Part shown: piece after piece, positions 46,674 to 55,301 of the stretch | Layout of the letters: every line of letters starts with the position of its first letter | Position numbering within the stretch: the stretch's first letter is position 1 | Source: Candidatus Competibacter sp. | Lineage (GTDB): Bacteria; Pseudomonadota; Gammaproteobacteria; Competibacterales; Competibacteraceae | Assembly (NCBI GenBank): GCA_029624815.1 | Contig: JARSSH010000010.1 | Span: forward strand, 94,685 to 157,399 | DNA: 62,715 nt | Direction: 5' to 3' | Position numbers and translations under genes: made by a program | Notes under the pieces: generated by a model | Database searches by the model: none | What the model was told of the DNA's origin: nothing | What the model saw: the letters and a program-made list of their open reading frames with translations, nothing else

Positions 46674-47861
46674 TCAATACAGCAACACCTCCCGCCGAAT
46701 CGCCTCGAACCCCGCCCGCTCTTGCGCCCACTGGCTGGTCAGCTCGTTCAGATCGGCGTTCGACTCCAGCGCCAGCCGCAACCGCTCATCTCCCGCCAGC
46801 AGATCGATGGCGGGAATGTCGGCCACGAATTCGTAGGGTTTCGCCCGCCAGGCAAAGGCTTCCGGGGCGACCCGTTTCACGCTGCGCAGGAAGGCCACTC
46901 CAGTGACGCAGGAATCGAAAGATCGACGGTCGGTGACGTGAATCTGCACGCCCCCGCACGTACCGCCGGCGTGCTTCTGAAACTTGGGCCGAAAATAGAG
47001 CGGACGAAATCGGCAGCCGGGGAGCTTCCGGCGGGACAGATCGGCGGCGAGGGCTTCGGGATCGATGCCCGGCGCGCCGACCACCTCGAACGGCCGGCAG
47101 GTGCCGCGTCCCTCCGATAACTCGGTCGCTTCCACCAAACACATGCCGGGATAGACCCGCGCGGTATCGACCGTGGGCATATTGGGCGAGGGATAGACCC
47201 AGGGCAGACCGGTGTCCTCGAAGAACATCTCGCGCCGCCAGCCGCGCATCGGCAGCACCTCCAACTCGCATCGGATGCCCCGTTGATCCTGAACGTAGCG
47301 GGCGATCTCGCCGGGCGTCAACCCGTGCCGATTGGGCAACGGATGCAGGCCGACGAAGGACTCGAAGCCCGGCTTGATCAAATTGCCTTCGGTGGTCACT
47401 CCGTCGATGGGATTGGGACGGTCACAGACCAGCACCCGTACCCCGGCTTTGCCCGCCGCTTCCATGCACAGCGCCATGGTCCAAACGAAAGTGTAATAAC
47501 GCGCGCCCACGTCTTGCAGGTCGATGACCAGCGCATCCAGACCCTCAAGCTGTTCCTGGCGTGGAGTCAGGCTGTCGAAGGTCGCGCCGTACAGGCTATG
47601 CACCGGCACCCCGAGCCGGGGATCGAGCGGCAGATCCTCGACATCCTCCATGTCCTGCGCCTCGCCCCGCGCGCCGTGCTCCGGGCCGAAAATAGCGACG
47701 ATTCGAGCGCCGGCCGCTTGTAATAGATCCAGCGCGTGGCGCAGTTCGGCATCGACGCTGGCGGGATGGCAGACCACCCCGATCCGGGCGCCGCGAATTT
47801 TTTCGGGAAAATCGTTGATGAGCGTTTCGAGGCCGGTCTGGACGCGGGACATCGGGATCAT
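46674..47861 (-). CDS. DUF1343/NamZ-type exo-beta-N-acetylmuramidase-like protein
   Basis: 395 residues (start ATG 47861 or 47852). Landmarks: RIGVVCHPASVDAELRHALD, IFGPEHGARGEAQDMEDVED, VHSLYGATFDSLTP, LVIDLQDVGARYYTFVWTMA, VCDRPNPIDGVTTEGNL and PSPNMPTVDTARVYPGMCLV. These define DUF1343, whose founding member NamZ releases terminal N-acetylmuramic acid from peptidoglycan fragments. No signal peptide is seen, so it may act on internalised muropeptides. It starts 30 bp after nasA on the same strand and could ride on the nitrate operon transcript; there is no known functional link. The AmpG/MurQ/AnmK recycling genes usually found near NamZ are absent here. Confidence 0.88.
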   Translation of the reverse strand: MIPMSRVQTGLETLINDFPEKIRGARIGVVCHPASVDAELRHALDLLQAAGARIVAIFGPEHGARGEAQDMEDVEDLPLDPRLGVPVHSLYGATFDSLTPRQEQLEGLDALVIDLQDVGARYYTFVWTMALCMEAAGKAGVRVLVCDRPNPIDGVTTEGNLIKPGFESFVGLHPLPNRHGLTPGEIARYVQDQRGIRCELEVLPMRGWRREMFFEDTGLPWVYPSPNMPTVDTARVYPGMCLVEATELSEGRGTCRPFEVVGAPGIDPEALAADLSRRKLPGCRFRPLYFRPKFQKHAGGTCGGVQIHVTDRRSFDSCVTGVAFLRSVKRVAPEAFAWRAKPYEFVADIPAIDLLAGDERLRLALESNADLNELTSQWAQERAGFEAIRREVLLY

Positions 47862-47891
47862 CGCTCCTTGGTGGTTGCGGGAGCGTCGATT

Positions 47892-50558
47892 CTAGCCCTG
47901 CGCGATCAGTTGGCGTAGTTCCGGCACGCAGGAACCACAATTGGTGCCGGCTTTGAGCGTCTCGCCAATCGCTTGTGGCGTGGCCAAGCGCTGTTGACGG
48001 ATGGCGGCGGTCAGCGTGTTCAAGCCCACCCCGAAACAGGCGCAGACGATGCGGCCACTATCGCGCTGGCCCTGTCCGGGTCGCCCAGCCAACAGGCTGG
48101 CGCGCTCGGCGGAACCGAGTTCCTCGGCGGCAAACAATCCAGCCAGCCAGCCGCGCAGCGGTAATTCATGGTTGGGCGCGACGAACAGGCAAGCGTGCAA
48201 CCGTCCACTTACCAGCACCGCGCCCCGGTAGCGGCCCGCGCCAATGTCGGCGAATTCCAGCCATTCCCAACCGGGCTCATCGCCGAGCAAAACGCGAGCC
48301 CAAGCCGGCCAATCGTCAACCGACCCTTCTCCCGCCAGCTCGTAGCGCCAACATTCCCGGTCGCGCACGCTGACGCGATATTCGACCGCCGGTGGCTCGA
48401 TAGCCGCGCGTGACAGCAGGAATCCATGCCAGCGGGGGCGATATGCCTGCACCCGCACCGGGGTATGCTTCGATTCCGGTTGGCCGGACACAGGATCGAC
48501 CGCCGGATTGACCGCCGCGTTGACCCGGCCGCGCGGCGCCAGCGGCGACCCCCAGTGCATCGGCACAAACACGCTGCCCGGCTGTTGCTCCGGACTGGTG
48601 CGCACCCGGACAATTATTTCACCCCAGCGGCTATGCACCCGCGCCAGCGCATTCTCGCTGACGCCACAGGCCAGCGCGTCCACCGGATGAATCTCGACAT
48701 AGGGCTCGGGAACATGACCGGTCAGCCGCGCGGTTTTGCCGGTGCGGGTCATGGTGTGCCATTGATCGCGAACCCGCCCGCTGTTGAGAACCAGCGGGAA
48801 ACTGTCATCGACCGCATGGGTGGGCGCTCGCTCGCCGACGGCGACGCAACGGGCCTTGCCATCGGCGGTGAAGAAGCCGCCCTCGCCGAACAAGCGCGCC
48901 GCGCCCGTCGTCGCGCCGCGCGGCAAAGGCCATTGCACGGGTTGCAAGGCATCGTAATCGGTATCCGAGAGGTCGGCGAGCGCGGAAATATCGAAATCGC
49001 GGCGACTCTGCCCCTGGTTTTCGAAACCCGACAAAGCGGCGTGTTCGCGGAAAACGGCCGCCGTCGATTCGAAGGGAAACTGGTCGGCGAATCCCAACCG
49101 TTGGGCCACTTGGGCCATGGCCCACCAGTCGGGCTTTGCTTCGCCCGGTGTCGGCAGAAAGGTCCGCTGGCGGGAAATCCGCCGCTCGGAGTTGGTTACC
49201 GTGCCTTCCTTCTCGCCCCAGGTCAGCGCTGGCAGCTTGACGTGCGCCAAGCGCACGGTGTCGGTATCGGCCACGGCATCGGATACGATCACCAGTGGAC
49301 AGCGCCGCAAGGCATCGCGCGCCGCATCAGCATCGGGCAAGCTGACCACCGGATTGGTGCCCATGATCCACAGCGCCTTGATCCGGCCGTCCGCGACCGC
49401 CTGAAACAGCTCGACCGCTTTCAAACCCGGACGGGCGGCGATGGCCGGCGCTTGCCAGAAACGTCTTACCCGTTCAACATCGTCCGGCGCGAAGCCCATG
49501 TGGGCCGCCAGTTGGTTGGCCAATCCGCCGACCTCGCGTCCACCCATCGCGTTCGGCTGACCGGTGATCGAGAACGGTCCCATGCCGGGCTGGCCAATCC
49601 GTCCAGTGGCGAGATGGCAATTGACGATGGCGTTGACCTTATCGCTACCGTGGGCGGATTGGTTGACGCCTTGCGAGTAAACCGTCACCACCTTGCGGGT
49701 GCGGCCCCACAAGCCGTAAAACTCGGCAATGTCGCTTTCCGCCAAGCCAGTCTTGGCGGCGACGGTGGGAACGTTGGATGCAACCTCTTTCGCCGCTCGA
49801 TAGGCCGGCCAGAATTCAGCGACATGCCGTTCCAGAAACTCCGGGTCCAAGCGGTCCTGCTGATAGAGATGCACCAGCAAGCCGTTAAACAACGCGGTGT
49901 CGGAACCGGGTTTGAGCGGTAAATGGGTTTCGGCGGCGTCGCAGGTGGCGGTGCGACGCGGGTCGATCACCACCAGTTTCGGCTTGCCTTCGCGCCGTGC
50001 CCGCGCGGCGAGGATGCGTTGATACAGTACCGGATGGCACCAGGCCAAGTTGGAGCCGACCAGCACCACCAGATCGGCTTCCTCCAAGTCCTCGTAACAA
50101 CCGGGCACGGTGTCCGACCCGAAGGCCCGCTGGTGACCCGCCACCGAGGACGACATGCATAGCCGCGAGTTGGTGTCGATGTTGGCGCTGCCGAAACAGC
50201 CCTTCATCAACTTGTTGGCGACATAGTAATCCTCGGTCAGCAATTGCCCGGAGACATAAAAAGCCACTGCGTCGGGGCCGTGCTCCGTCAGGGTCTGGCG
50301 GAAACCGGCGGCGACCGCGTCCAACGCCTCGTCCCACGACACGCGCCGCCCGGCGATCTCGGGATACAGCAGGCGATCATCCAGGCTCAGCGTTTCACCC
50401 AACGCCGCGCCTTTGGAGCACAGTCGCCCGTAATTCGCGGGATGCTGCTCGTCGCCTTCCACCCGGACGGTCGCATCGGAATTCACCGTGACCTTTACGC
50501 CGCAACCGACCCCGCAATAGGGGCAAGTGGTGCGGATTGTTTCTCCAGAACCGCGCAT
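47892..50558 (-). CDS. nasA: assimilatory nitrate reductase, molybdopterin subunit with C-terminal BFD-like domain
   Basis: 888 residues from ATG 50558 (AAGGAG upstream; TTG 50579 also open). It reduces nitrate to nitrite in the cytoplasm. The N-terminal [4Fe-4S] motif is TTCPYCGVGCGVKV with the later LCSKGAALGETL; the Mo-bis-MGD part follows (LMKGCFGSANIDTNSRLCMS, VVTVYSQGVNQSAHGSDKVN, GPFSITGQPNAMGGREVGG). The last 55 residues are a [2Fe-2S] BFD-like domain (IVCACFGVGLNTL with NCGSCVPELRQL), as in Klebsiella NasA, which takes electrons from an NADH-linked partner. It is the third gene of nirB-nirD-nasA, 17 bp after nirD. A separate NasC-type diaphorase is not in the window, so NirB or a distant gene may supply electrons. 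Confidence 0.95.
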   Translation of the reverse strand: MRGSGETIRTTCPYCGVGCGVKVTVNSDATVRVEGDEQHPANYGRLCSKGAALGETLSLDDRLLYPEIAGRRVSWDEALDAVAAGFRQTLTEHGPDAVAFYVSGQLLTEDYYVANKLMKGCFGSANIDTNSRLCMSSSVAGHQRAFGSDTVPGCYEDLEEADLVVLVGSNLAWCHPVLYQRILAARARREGKPKLVVIDPRRTATCDAAETHLPLKPGSDTALFNGLLVHLYQQDRLDPEFLERHVAEFWPAYRAAKEVASNVPTVAAKTGLAESDIAEFYGLWGRTRKVVTVYSQGVNQSAHGSDKVNAIVNCHLATGRIGQPGMGPFSITGQPNAMGGREVGGLANQLAAHMGFAPDDVERVRRFWQAPAIAARPGLKAVELFQAVADGRIKALWIMGTNPVVSLPDADAARDALRRCPLVIVSDAVADTDTVRLAHVKLPALTWGEKEGTVTNSERRISRQRTFLPTPGEAKPDWWAMAQVAQRLGFADQFPFESTAAVFREHAALSGFENQGQSRRDFDISALADLSDTDYDALQPVQWPLPRGATTGAARLFGEGGFFTADGKARCVAVGERAPTHAVDDSFPLVLNSGRVRDQWHTMTRTGKTARLTGHVPEPYVEIHPVDALACGVSENALARVHSRWGEIIVRVRTSPEQQPGSVFVPMHWGSPLAPRGRVNAAVNPAVDPVSGQPESKHTPVRVQAYRPRWHGFLLSRAAIEPPAVEYRVSVRDRECWRYELAGEGSVDDWPAWARVLLGDEPGWEWLEFADIGAGRYRGAVLVSGRLHACLFVAPNHELPLRGWLAGLFAAEELGSAERASLLAGRPGQGQRDSGRIVCACFGVGLNTLTAAIRQQRLATPQAIGETLKAGTNCGSCVPELRQLIAQG

Positions 50559-50575
50559 CGCCCTACTCTCCTTAC

Positions 50576-50926
50576 TCAAGCGGTTTCGCGGGCGGCGGTA
50601 GGCAAACTGACCACGTTATTCAAGCCCAGCCAGATCCGCCCGTTTTCCTGCCGCACTGGGTAATGGGTCGCGCAACCCTCGTCCGGGGCTACCGCTTCGC
50701 CACTGGCCAATTCCAATACCCAGTTGTGCAACGGGCAGGTGACTCGATAGCCGTGGACGATGCCTTGCGACAACGGCCCACCCTTGTGGGGACAGCGGTC
50801 CCGCAGAGCGAATACCTGATCATCGGCGGCGCGGAAGATCGCGACATCGCCGTGCGGGGTTTGCACCACGCGCGAACCCAGACGGGGAATATCGTCCAGC
50901 GCGCCGATTTCGTGCCAGTCAACCAT
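50576..50926 (-). CDS. nirD: nitrite reductase (NADH) small subunit, Rieske type
   Basis: 116 residues. A Rieske-like ferredoxin fold with cluster ligands in DRCPHKGGPLSQG and CPLHNWVLELASG; the full C-x-H plus C-x-x-H set is kept, as in NirD forms that bind a [2Fe-2S] cluster (E. coli NirD lacks it). It partners with NirB in assimilatory nitrite reduction to ammonium in the cytoplasm. It lies between nirB and nasA; the 106-bp gap to nirB contains a REP-like repeat. Confidence 0.94.
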   Translation of the reverse strand: MVDWHEIGALDDIPRLGSRVVQTPHGDVAIFRAADDQVFALRDRCPHKGGPLSQGIVHGYRVTCPLHNWVLELASGEAVAPDEGCATHYPVRQENGRIWLGLNNVVSLPTAARETA

Positions 50927-50942
50927 GATGATTTTTCCTGGT

Positions 50943-51025
50943 TCTCACTCTTCCCTTGGGAGAGAGTTCGGGTGAAGACCTGCATGAGGCCCTCACCCCT
51001 GGCCCCTCTCCCAGAGGGAGAGGGG
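50943..51025. repeat. REP-like repeat, copy B, with a perfect hairpin
   Basis: Bases 50946-50980 resemble copy A at 4242-4280 (CTTCCCTTGGGAGAGAG). Next to it, 51003-51025 form a perfect 10-bp stem (CCCCTCTCCC and GGGAGAGGGG) with an AGA loop. It fills the nirB-nirD gap. As RNA on the operon strand it could stabilise the upstream nirB message or reduce readthrough; the T-rich stretch lies on the wrong side for a terminator of nirB. Confidence 0.7.
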
Positions 51026-51032
51026 AGTTTTA

Positions 51033-53468
51033 TTAACCGACTTGCCGCAAGGGCTGGAACTCGTGCGCATCCACCCGACCGCTGACGCGTTCCGCCCAGG
51101 GATCGACTTGCGCGTATTGTTGCGAGGCCAGAAACCGCTGATGCAACGACCTGCGGCCCTCGCCATCCTCGACGATATGCCGCTTGACGTAAGCCAGCCC
51201 AACCCGCTCCAGCCAGGGCGCGGTGCGTTCCAGATAGCGCCCTTCCTCACGGTAAAGCTGCATGAAGGCGCCGGCGTACTCCATCGCTTCTTCCTCGGTG
51301 GCGACCTTGCACAACAGTTCGGTGCCGCGCAACTTGATGCCGCCGTTGCCACCGACGTGCAATTCGTAACCGGAATCCACGCACACCACCCCGAAATCCT
51401 TGATCGTCGCCTCGGCGCAATTGCGCGGGCAACCGGACACCGCCATCTTGAACTTGTGCGGCGTCCACGAGCCCCAGGTCATCTTTTCCAACTTGACCCC
51501 AAGGCCGGTCGAGTCCTGGGTGCCAAAACGGCACCAATCGGAACCGACGCAGGTTTTCACCGTACGCAACGATTTGCCGTAGGCGTGACCGGAAACCATG
51601 CCAGCGGCGTTAAGATCGGCCCAAACTTTCGGCAGATCTTCTTTCTTGACGCCGAGCAGATCGATGCGTTGGCCACCCGTGACCTTGACCGTCGGAATTT
51701 GGAACTTGTCGGCGACATCAGCGATCGCGCGCAGTTCCTTGGGGTTGGTCAGGCCGCCCCACATGCGTGGCACCACGGAATAGGTGCCGTCTTTCTGAAT
51801 GTTGGCGTGAACCCGTTCGTTGATAAAGCGCGATTGTGAATCGTCTCGCGCCTCACTCGGCCAAGTGGCGATCAGATAGAAATTGATTGCCGGTCGGCAG
51901 GAATGACATCCGTCGGGCGTTTTCCACTCCAGGAAATCGAACACCGCCCGCAGGCTGGTCAGATGCTGCTCGCGAATGGTCTTACGCACATGATCGTGGC
52001 TGTACTCGGTGCAGGGACACAGGGGTTTTTCCTTGGAGGTCTTGGAGTAGTCGCCGAGCATCGCCGTCAGCAACTGCTCCACCAGCCCAGTGCAGGAACC
52101 GCAGGACGCCGAGGCCTTGGTGTGGGCGCGGACTTCTTCCAGGGTGAACAGCTTCTGCGTGGTGATCGCCTTGACGATGGCGCCCTTGCACACGCCGTTG
52201 CAACCGCAGATTTCCGCCTCGTCGGCCATGGCCAGCACGTTGTTGCCGCCGTGGCCTGCGTCGCCCAGATGCGCCTGGCCGAACAGGATGGAATCGCGGA
52301 AGCCGCTGACGTCGGTATTCTCGCGCAGCAGTTGAAAGTACCAATTGCCGTCGATGGTGTCGCCGTACAGCACCGCGCCCTGTACCCGGTTATCCCTGAC
52401 CACCAGTTTCTTGTACACGCCCCGCGCCTGGTCGCGCAGCACGATTTCATCGCAATCCGGGCCACCGCTGAAATTGCCGGCCGAGAACAGATCGATGCCG
52501 GTCACTTTAAGCTTGGTCGAGGTCACCGAACCGCGATAGCGGCTGATGCCATAACTGGCGAGATGATTGGCGCACACCCGCGCCTGCTCCCACAATGGCG
52601 CGACCAGGCCGTAGGTCTGGCCGCGATGCTGCACGCACTCGCCCACCGCATAGACGCGCGGATCGTAGGTCTGCATCGTGTCGTTGACCACGATGCCGCG
52701 CTCGCAGTGAATGCCAGACCGTTTAGCGAGATCGATGTTAGGGCGAATGCCGACCGCCATCACCACCAGATCGGCGGGAATTTCCAGTCCGTCCTTGAAG
52801 CGCACGCCTCGGACCCGCTCCTCGCCGAGAATGGCGACGGTCTGCGCGCCCATCAGGAAGCGCAAGCCGCGCTCTTCCAGACTGGCGCGCAACATCGCCG
52901 CTGCTTCGATGTCGAGCTGGCGCTCCATCAGCACGTCGAGCAGATGCACCACGGTGACTTCCATGCCCTGTTTCATCAGGCCGTTGGCGGCTTCCAGACC
53001 AAGCAAGCCGCCGCCAATCACCACCGCATGTTTCTTACCGGCGCGAGCCGCCTCCAGCATGGCATGGACATCCTGAATGTCGCGGAAGGTGATGACCCCA
53101 GATAGATCATTGCCGGGTATCGGAATCATGAAGGGCTGGGAGCCCGTCGCCAACAATAGCCGATCATAGGATACCGTCGTGCCGTCGGCGGTGATTGCCT
53201 GCCGGCGGGCGCGGTTGATGGTCACGACTTCCTTGCCGGCATGCAGGGTGATGTCGCGCTCGGCGTACCAATCCAGATCGTTGATCATGATTTGGTCGAC
53301 CGTCTTCTCGCCCGCCAGCACCGGCGACAGCAAAATGCGGTTGTAATTGCCGTAAGGCTCAGCGCCAAACACGGTAATGTCATATTTATCGGGCGCGATG
53401 GTGAGTAACTCTTCCAGCGTGCGCATCCCGGCCATACCGTTACCTATCAAGACCAGTTTTTCTTTCAT
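51033..53468 (-). CDS. nirB: nitrite reductase (NADH) large subunit
   Basis: 811 residues from ATG 53468. It reduces nitrite to ammonium with NADH. FAD/NADH domains: KLVLIGNGMAGMRTLEELL, LLLATGSQPFMIPIPG and HAVVIGGGLLGLEAANGLMK. Two BFD-type [2Fe-2S] segments follow: ICGCNGVCKGAIVKAI with CGSCTGLVEQLL, then CPCTEY. The siroheme-[4Fe-4S] domain has VKTCVGSDWCRFGTQDS and AVSGCPRNCAEATIKDFGVV. Upstream in-frame ATGs (to 53564) give an unrelated N-terminus and are rejected. First gene of nirB-nirD-nasA, divergent from the nitrate transporter gene. Confidence 0.96.
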   Translation of the reverse strand: MKEKLVLIGNGMAGMRTLEELLTIAPDKYDITVFGAEPYGNYNRILLSPVLAGEKTVDQIMINDLDWYAERDITLHAGKEVVTINRARRQAITADGTTVSYDRLLLATGSQPFMIPIPGNDLSGVITFRDIQDVHAMLEAARAGKKHAVVIGGGLLGLEAANGLMKQGMEVTVVHLLDVLMERQLDIEAAAMLRASLEERGLRFLMGAQTVAILGEERVRGVRFKDGLEIPADLVVMAVGIRPNIDLAKRSGIHCERGIVVNDTMQTYDPRVYAVGECVQHRGQTYGLVAPLWEQARVCANHLASYGISRYRGSVTSTKLKVTGIDLFSAGNFSGGPDCDEIVLRDQARGVYKKLVVRDNRVQGAVLYGDTIDGNWYFQLLRENTDVSGFRDSILFGQAHLGDAGHGGNNVLAMADEAEICGCNGVCKGAIVKAITTQKLFTLEEVRAHTKASASCGSCTGLVEQLLTAMLGDYSKTSKEKPLCPCTEYSHDHVRKTIREQHLTSLRAVFDFLEWKTPDGCHSCRPAINFYLIATWPSEARDDSQSRFINERVHANIQKDGTYSVVPRMWGGLTNPKELRAIADVADKFQIPTVKVTGGQRIDLLGVKKEDLPKVWADLNAAGMVSGHAYGKSLRTVKTCVGSDWCRFGTQDSTGLGVKLEKMTWGSWTPHKFKMAVSGCPRNCAEATIKDFGVVCVDSGYELHVGGNGGIKLRGTELLCKVATEEEAMEYAGAFMQLYREEGRYLERTAPWLERVGLAYVKRHIVEDGEGRRSLHQRFLASQQYAQVDPWAERVSGRVDAHEFQPLRQVG

Positions 53469-53826
53469 TGAATGGGTATCTCGCCTTGCAAATTCGGTTG
53501 GCGGCGCAGCGAAACCGGTGCCGCTGCACCATGATGGCATGGATATTTGCATAAAATGAGCCATAAATAAGCAATTTATTGATATTGAAAATAATTTATT
53601 TAATTTTTTGGAAAAAGACAGGCTACTATTCCCGGCGTCGCACTAAAAACGCCCACCCCGGCACGCTTTGGTCGCAAAATGGTGCGACGCAATACAAGCC
53701 TGATGCACTGTTTTGGAGTTTTTCCAATCAAAAATATTTAAAATAATAATAAACAATTGCTTATAACTATTGGATTGATTTTTGCTTACAGACCACCCTA
53801 CCTTCAACCCTATGGAGCATGGTCTT
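53469..53826. promoter_or_regulatory. divergent control region of the nitrate assimilation genes
   Basis: 358 bp, strongly AT-rich at 53555-53620 and 53700-53780, between nirB and the transporter gene. It contains an inverted repeat GTCGC-N8-GCGAC (53671-53688) and another GTCGCA at 53636. Both divergent promoters must be here. I could not identify a convincing sigma54, NtrC or FNR site by eye. Confidence 0.55.
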
Positions 53827-55293
53827 GTGAGCATTCCAAAACTCAACCTATTCTCTTTCAGCGGTAACATCCGCACCCTACACTTGGGATGGATCGCTTT
53901 TTTCATCAGTTTCTTCGTCTGGTTTAACCATGCGCCTTTGATGGCCTCAATCCGCGAGTCGCTTGGACTCAGCGATCAACAGGTCAAGGTGTTGCTGATC
54001 CTCAACGTCGCCTTGACGATTCCTGCCCGCATCATTGTCGGTATGTTGGTGGACCGCTTCGGGCCACGCATCATGTACTCCTTCTTACTGGCCATCTCCA
54101 GTGTGTTGTGTTTTCTGTTCGCCATGGCGAACAACTTCGAACAGATGGCGCTGGCTCGCTTTTTGTTGGGTTTCGTCGGCGCCGGTTTCGTTATCGGCAT
54201 TCGCCTGATTGGCGAATGGTTCCCGGCCAAGCAGGTGGGATTGGCGGAAGGCATTTATGGTGGCTGGGGCAACTTCGGTTCGGCGGGCGCCGCCTTGACC
54301 TTGCCCGGTCTTGCGTTGTTCTTCGGCGGCGCGGATGGCTGGCGCTACGCGCTGGGACTGACCGGCGTCATTGCGCTGGTTTATGCCGGCATCTTCTACC
54401 TGACCGTGCGCGATACCCCGAAAGGCTCGACCTACTTCAAGCCCAAGAAGATGGGCGCCATGGAAGTCACTAGCAAGAGTGACATGGTGTTGTACATCAT
54501 CATGAATATCCCCATGTACGCGACCTTGGCGCTGTTGACCTGGAAGCTGTCCCCGGCCAATCTGGGTTTGCTCAATACGAACGTCTCGATGGGTATCTAT
54601 ATCGCGCTGGTCATTCTGTTCGCCTACAATGTCTATAAAATCATTCACATCAATCGCGAGGCACTCGTCCAGCCCGTGCCGGAGATCCATCGTTACAAGT
54701 TCAAGCAGGTCGCGGTGCTGAACCTGGCCTATTTGGTGACGTTCGGCTCGGAGCTGGCGGTGGTGTCGATGTTGCCGCTGTTTTTCAAGGACACCTTCAA
54801 TCTATCGCTGGTCCAAGCGGGCCTGCTGGCTTCAGGCTTCGCCTTCATGAACTTGGCGGCGCGTCCGGGCGGTGGACTGATTAGCGATCATTTTGGCCGT
54901 AAGAAGACCTTGACGATCTTGCTTCTTGGTTTGGCTATCGGCTATTTCGCCATGAGCCAAATCAATTCATCGTGGCCATTAGCCATTGCCGTCATCACAA
55001 CGATGGCGTGCTCCTTCTTCGTGCAGGCGGGCGAGGGCGCGGTCTTCGCCATGGTGCCGCTGATCAAGCGCCGTCTAACCGGCCAGATCGCCGGTATGAC
55101 CGGCGCCTATGGCAATGTCGGCGGAGTACTCTTTCTTACGGTGCTGTCCTTCGTGGACGCTTCCATATTCTTCCTGGTGATCGCTGCTTCGGCGGTGGTG
55201 GTGCTCGGCATCACCCAATTGCTCGATGAACCCGCCGGCCAGATCGCCGAGATCATGCCCGACGGCACCGTGCAAATGATCGACGTTGCGTGA
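53827..55293 (+). CDS. narK: nitrate/nitrite MFS transporter
   Basis: 488 residues from GTG 53827, supported by GGAG 9 bp upstream and by the conserved start ([20 protein letters not shown]). Upstream ATG 53812 or TTG 53782 are possible but lack a ribosome-binding site. About twelve membrane helices; the nitrate signature regions are [20 protein letters not shown] followed by [20 protein letters not shown], and the second half [20 protein letters not shown] with [18 protein letters not shown]. It imports nitrate or exchanges it for nitrite at the inner membrane. It is followed after 8 bp by the PP2C-kinase gene. The gene is often called nasA or narK2 in nas operons. Confidence 0.94.
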   Translation: MSIPKLNLFSFSGNIRTLHLGWIAFFISFFVWFNHAPLMASIRESLGLSDQQVKVLLILNVALTIPARIIVGMLVDRFGPRIMYSFLLAISSVLCFLFAMANNFEQMALARFLLGFVGAGFVIGIRLIGEWFPAKQVGLAEGIYGGWGNFGSAGAALTLPGLALFFGGADGWRYALGLTGVIALVYAGIFYLTVRDTPKGSTYFKPKKMGAMEVTSKSDMVLYIIMNIPMYATLALLTWKLSPANLGLLNTNVSMGIYIALVILFAYNVYKIIHINREALVQPVPEIHRYKFKQVAVLNLAYLVTFGSELAVVSMLPLFFKDTFNLSLVQAGLLASGFAFMNLAARPGGGLISDHFGRKKTLTILLLGLAIGYFAMSQINSSWPLAIAVITTMACSFFVQAGEGAVFAMVPLIKRRLTGQIAGMTGAYGNVGGVLFLTVLSFVDASIFFLVIAASAVVVLGITQLLDEPAGQIAEIMPDGTVQMIDVA

Positions 55294-55301
55294 AGGATGG
55301 C

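Noticed and set aside
48426-49922. A 498-codon plus-strand frame opposite nasA
   Set aside because: Antisense of a gene with intact Fe-S and molybdopterin motifs.
53671-53688. NtrC-type binding site upstream of nirB
   Set aside because: GTCGC-N8-GCGAC has part of the NtrC half-site but the wrong spacing, and no sigma54 -24/-12 element was found beside it.
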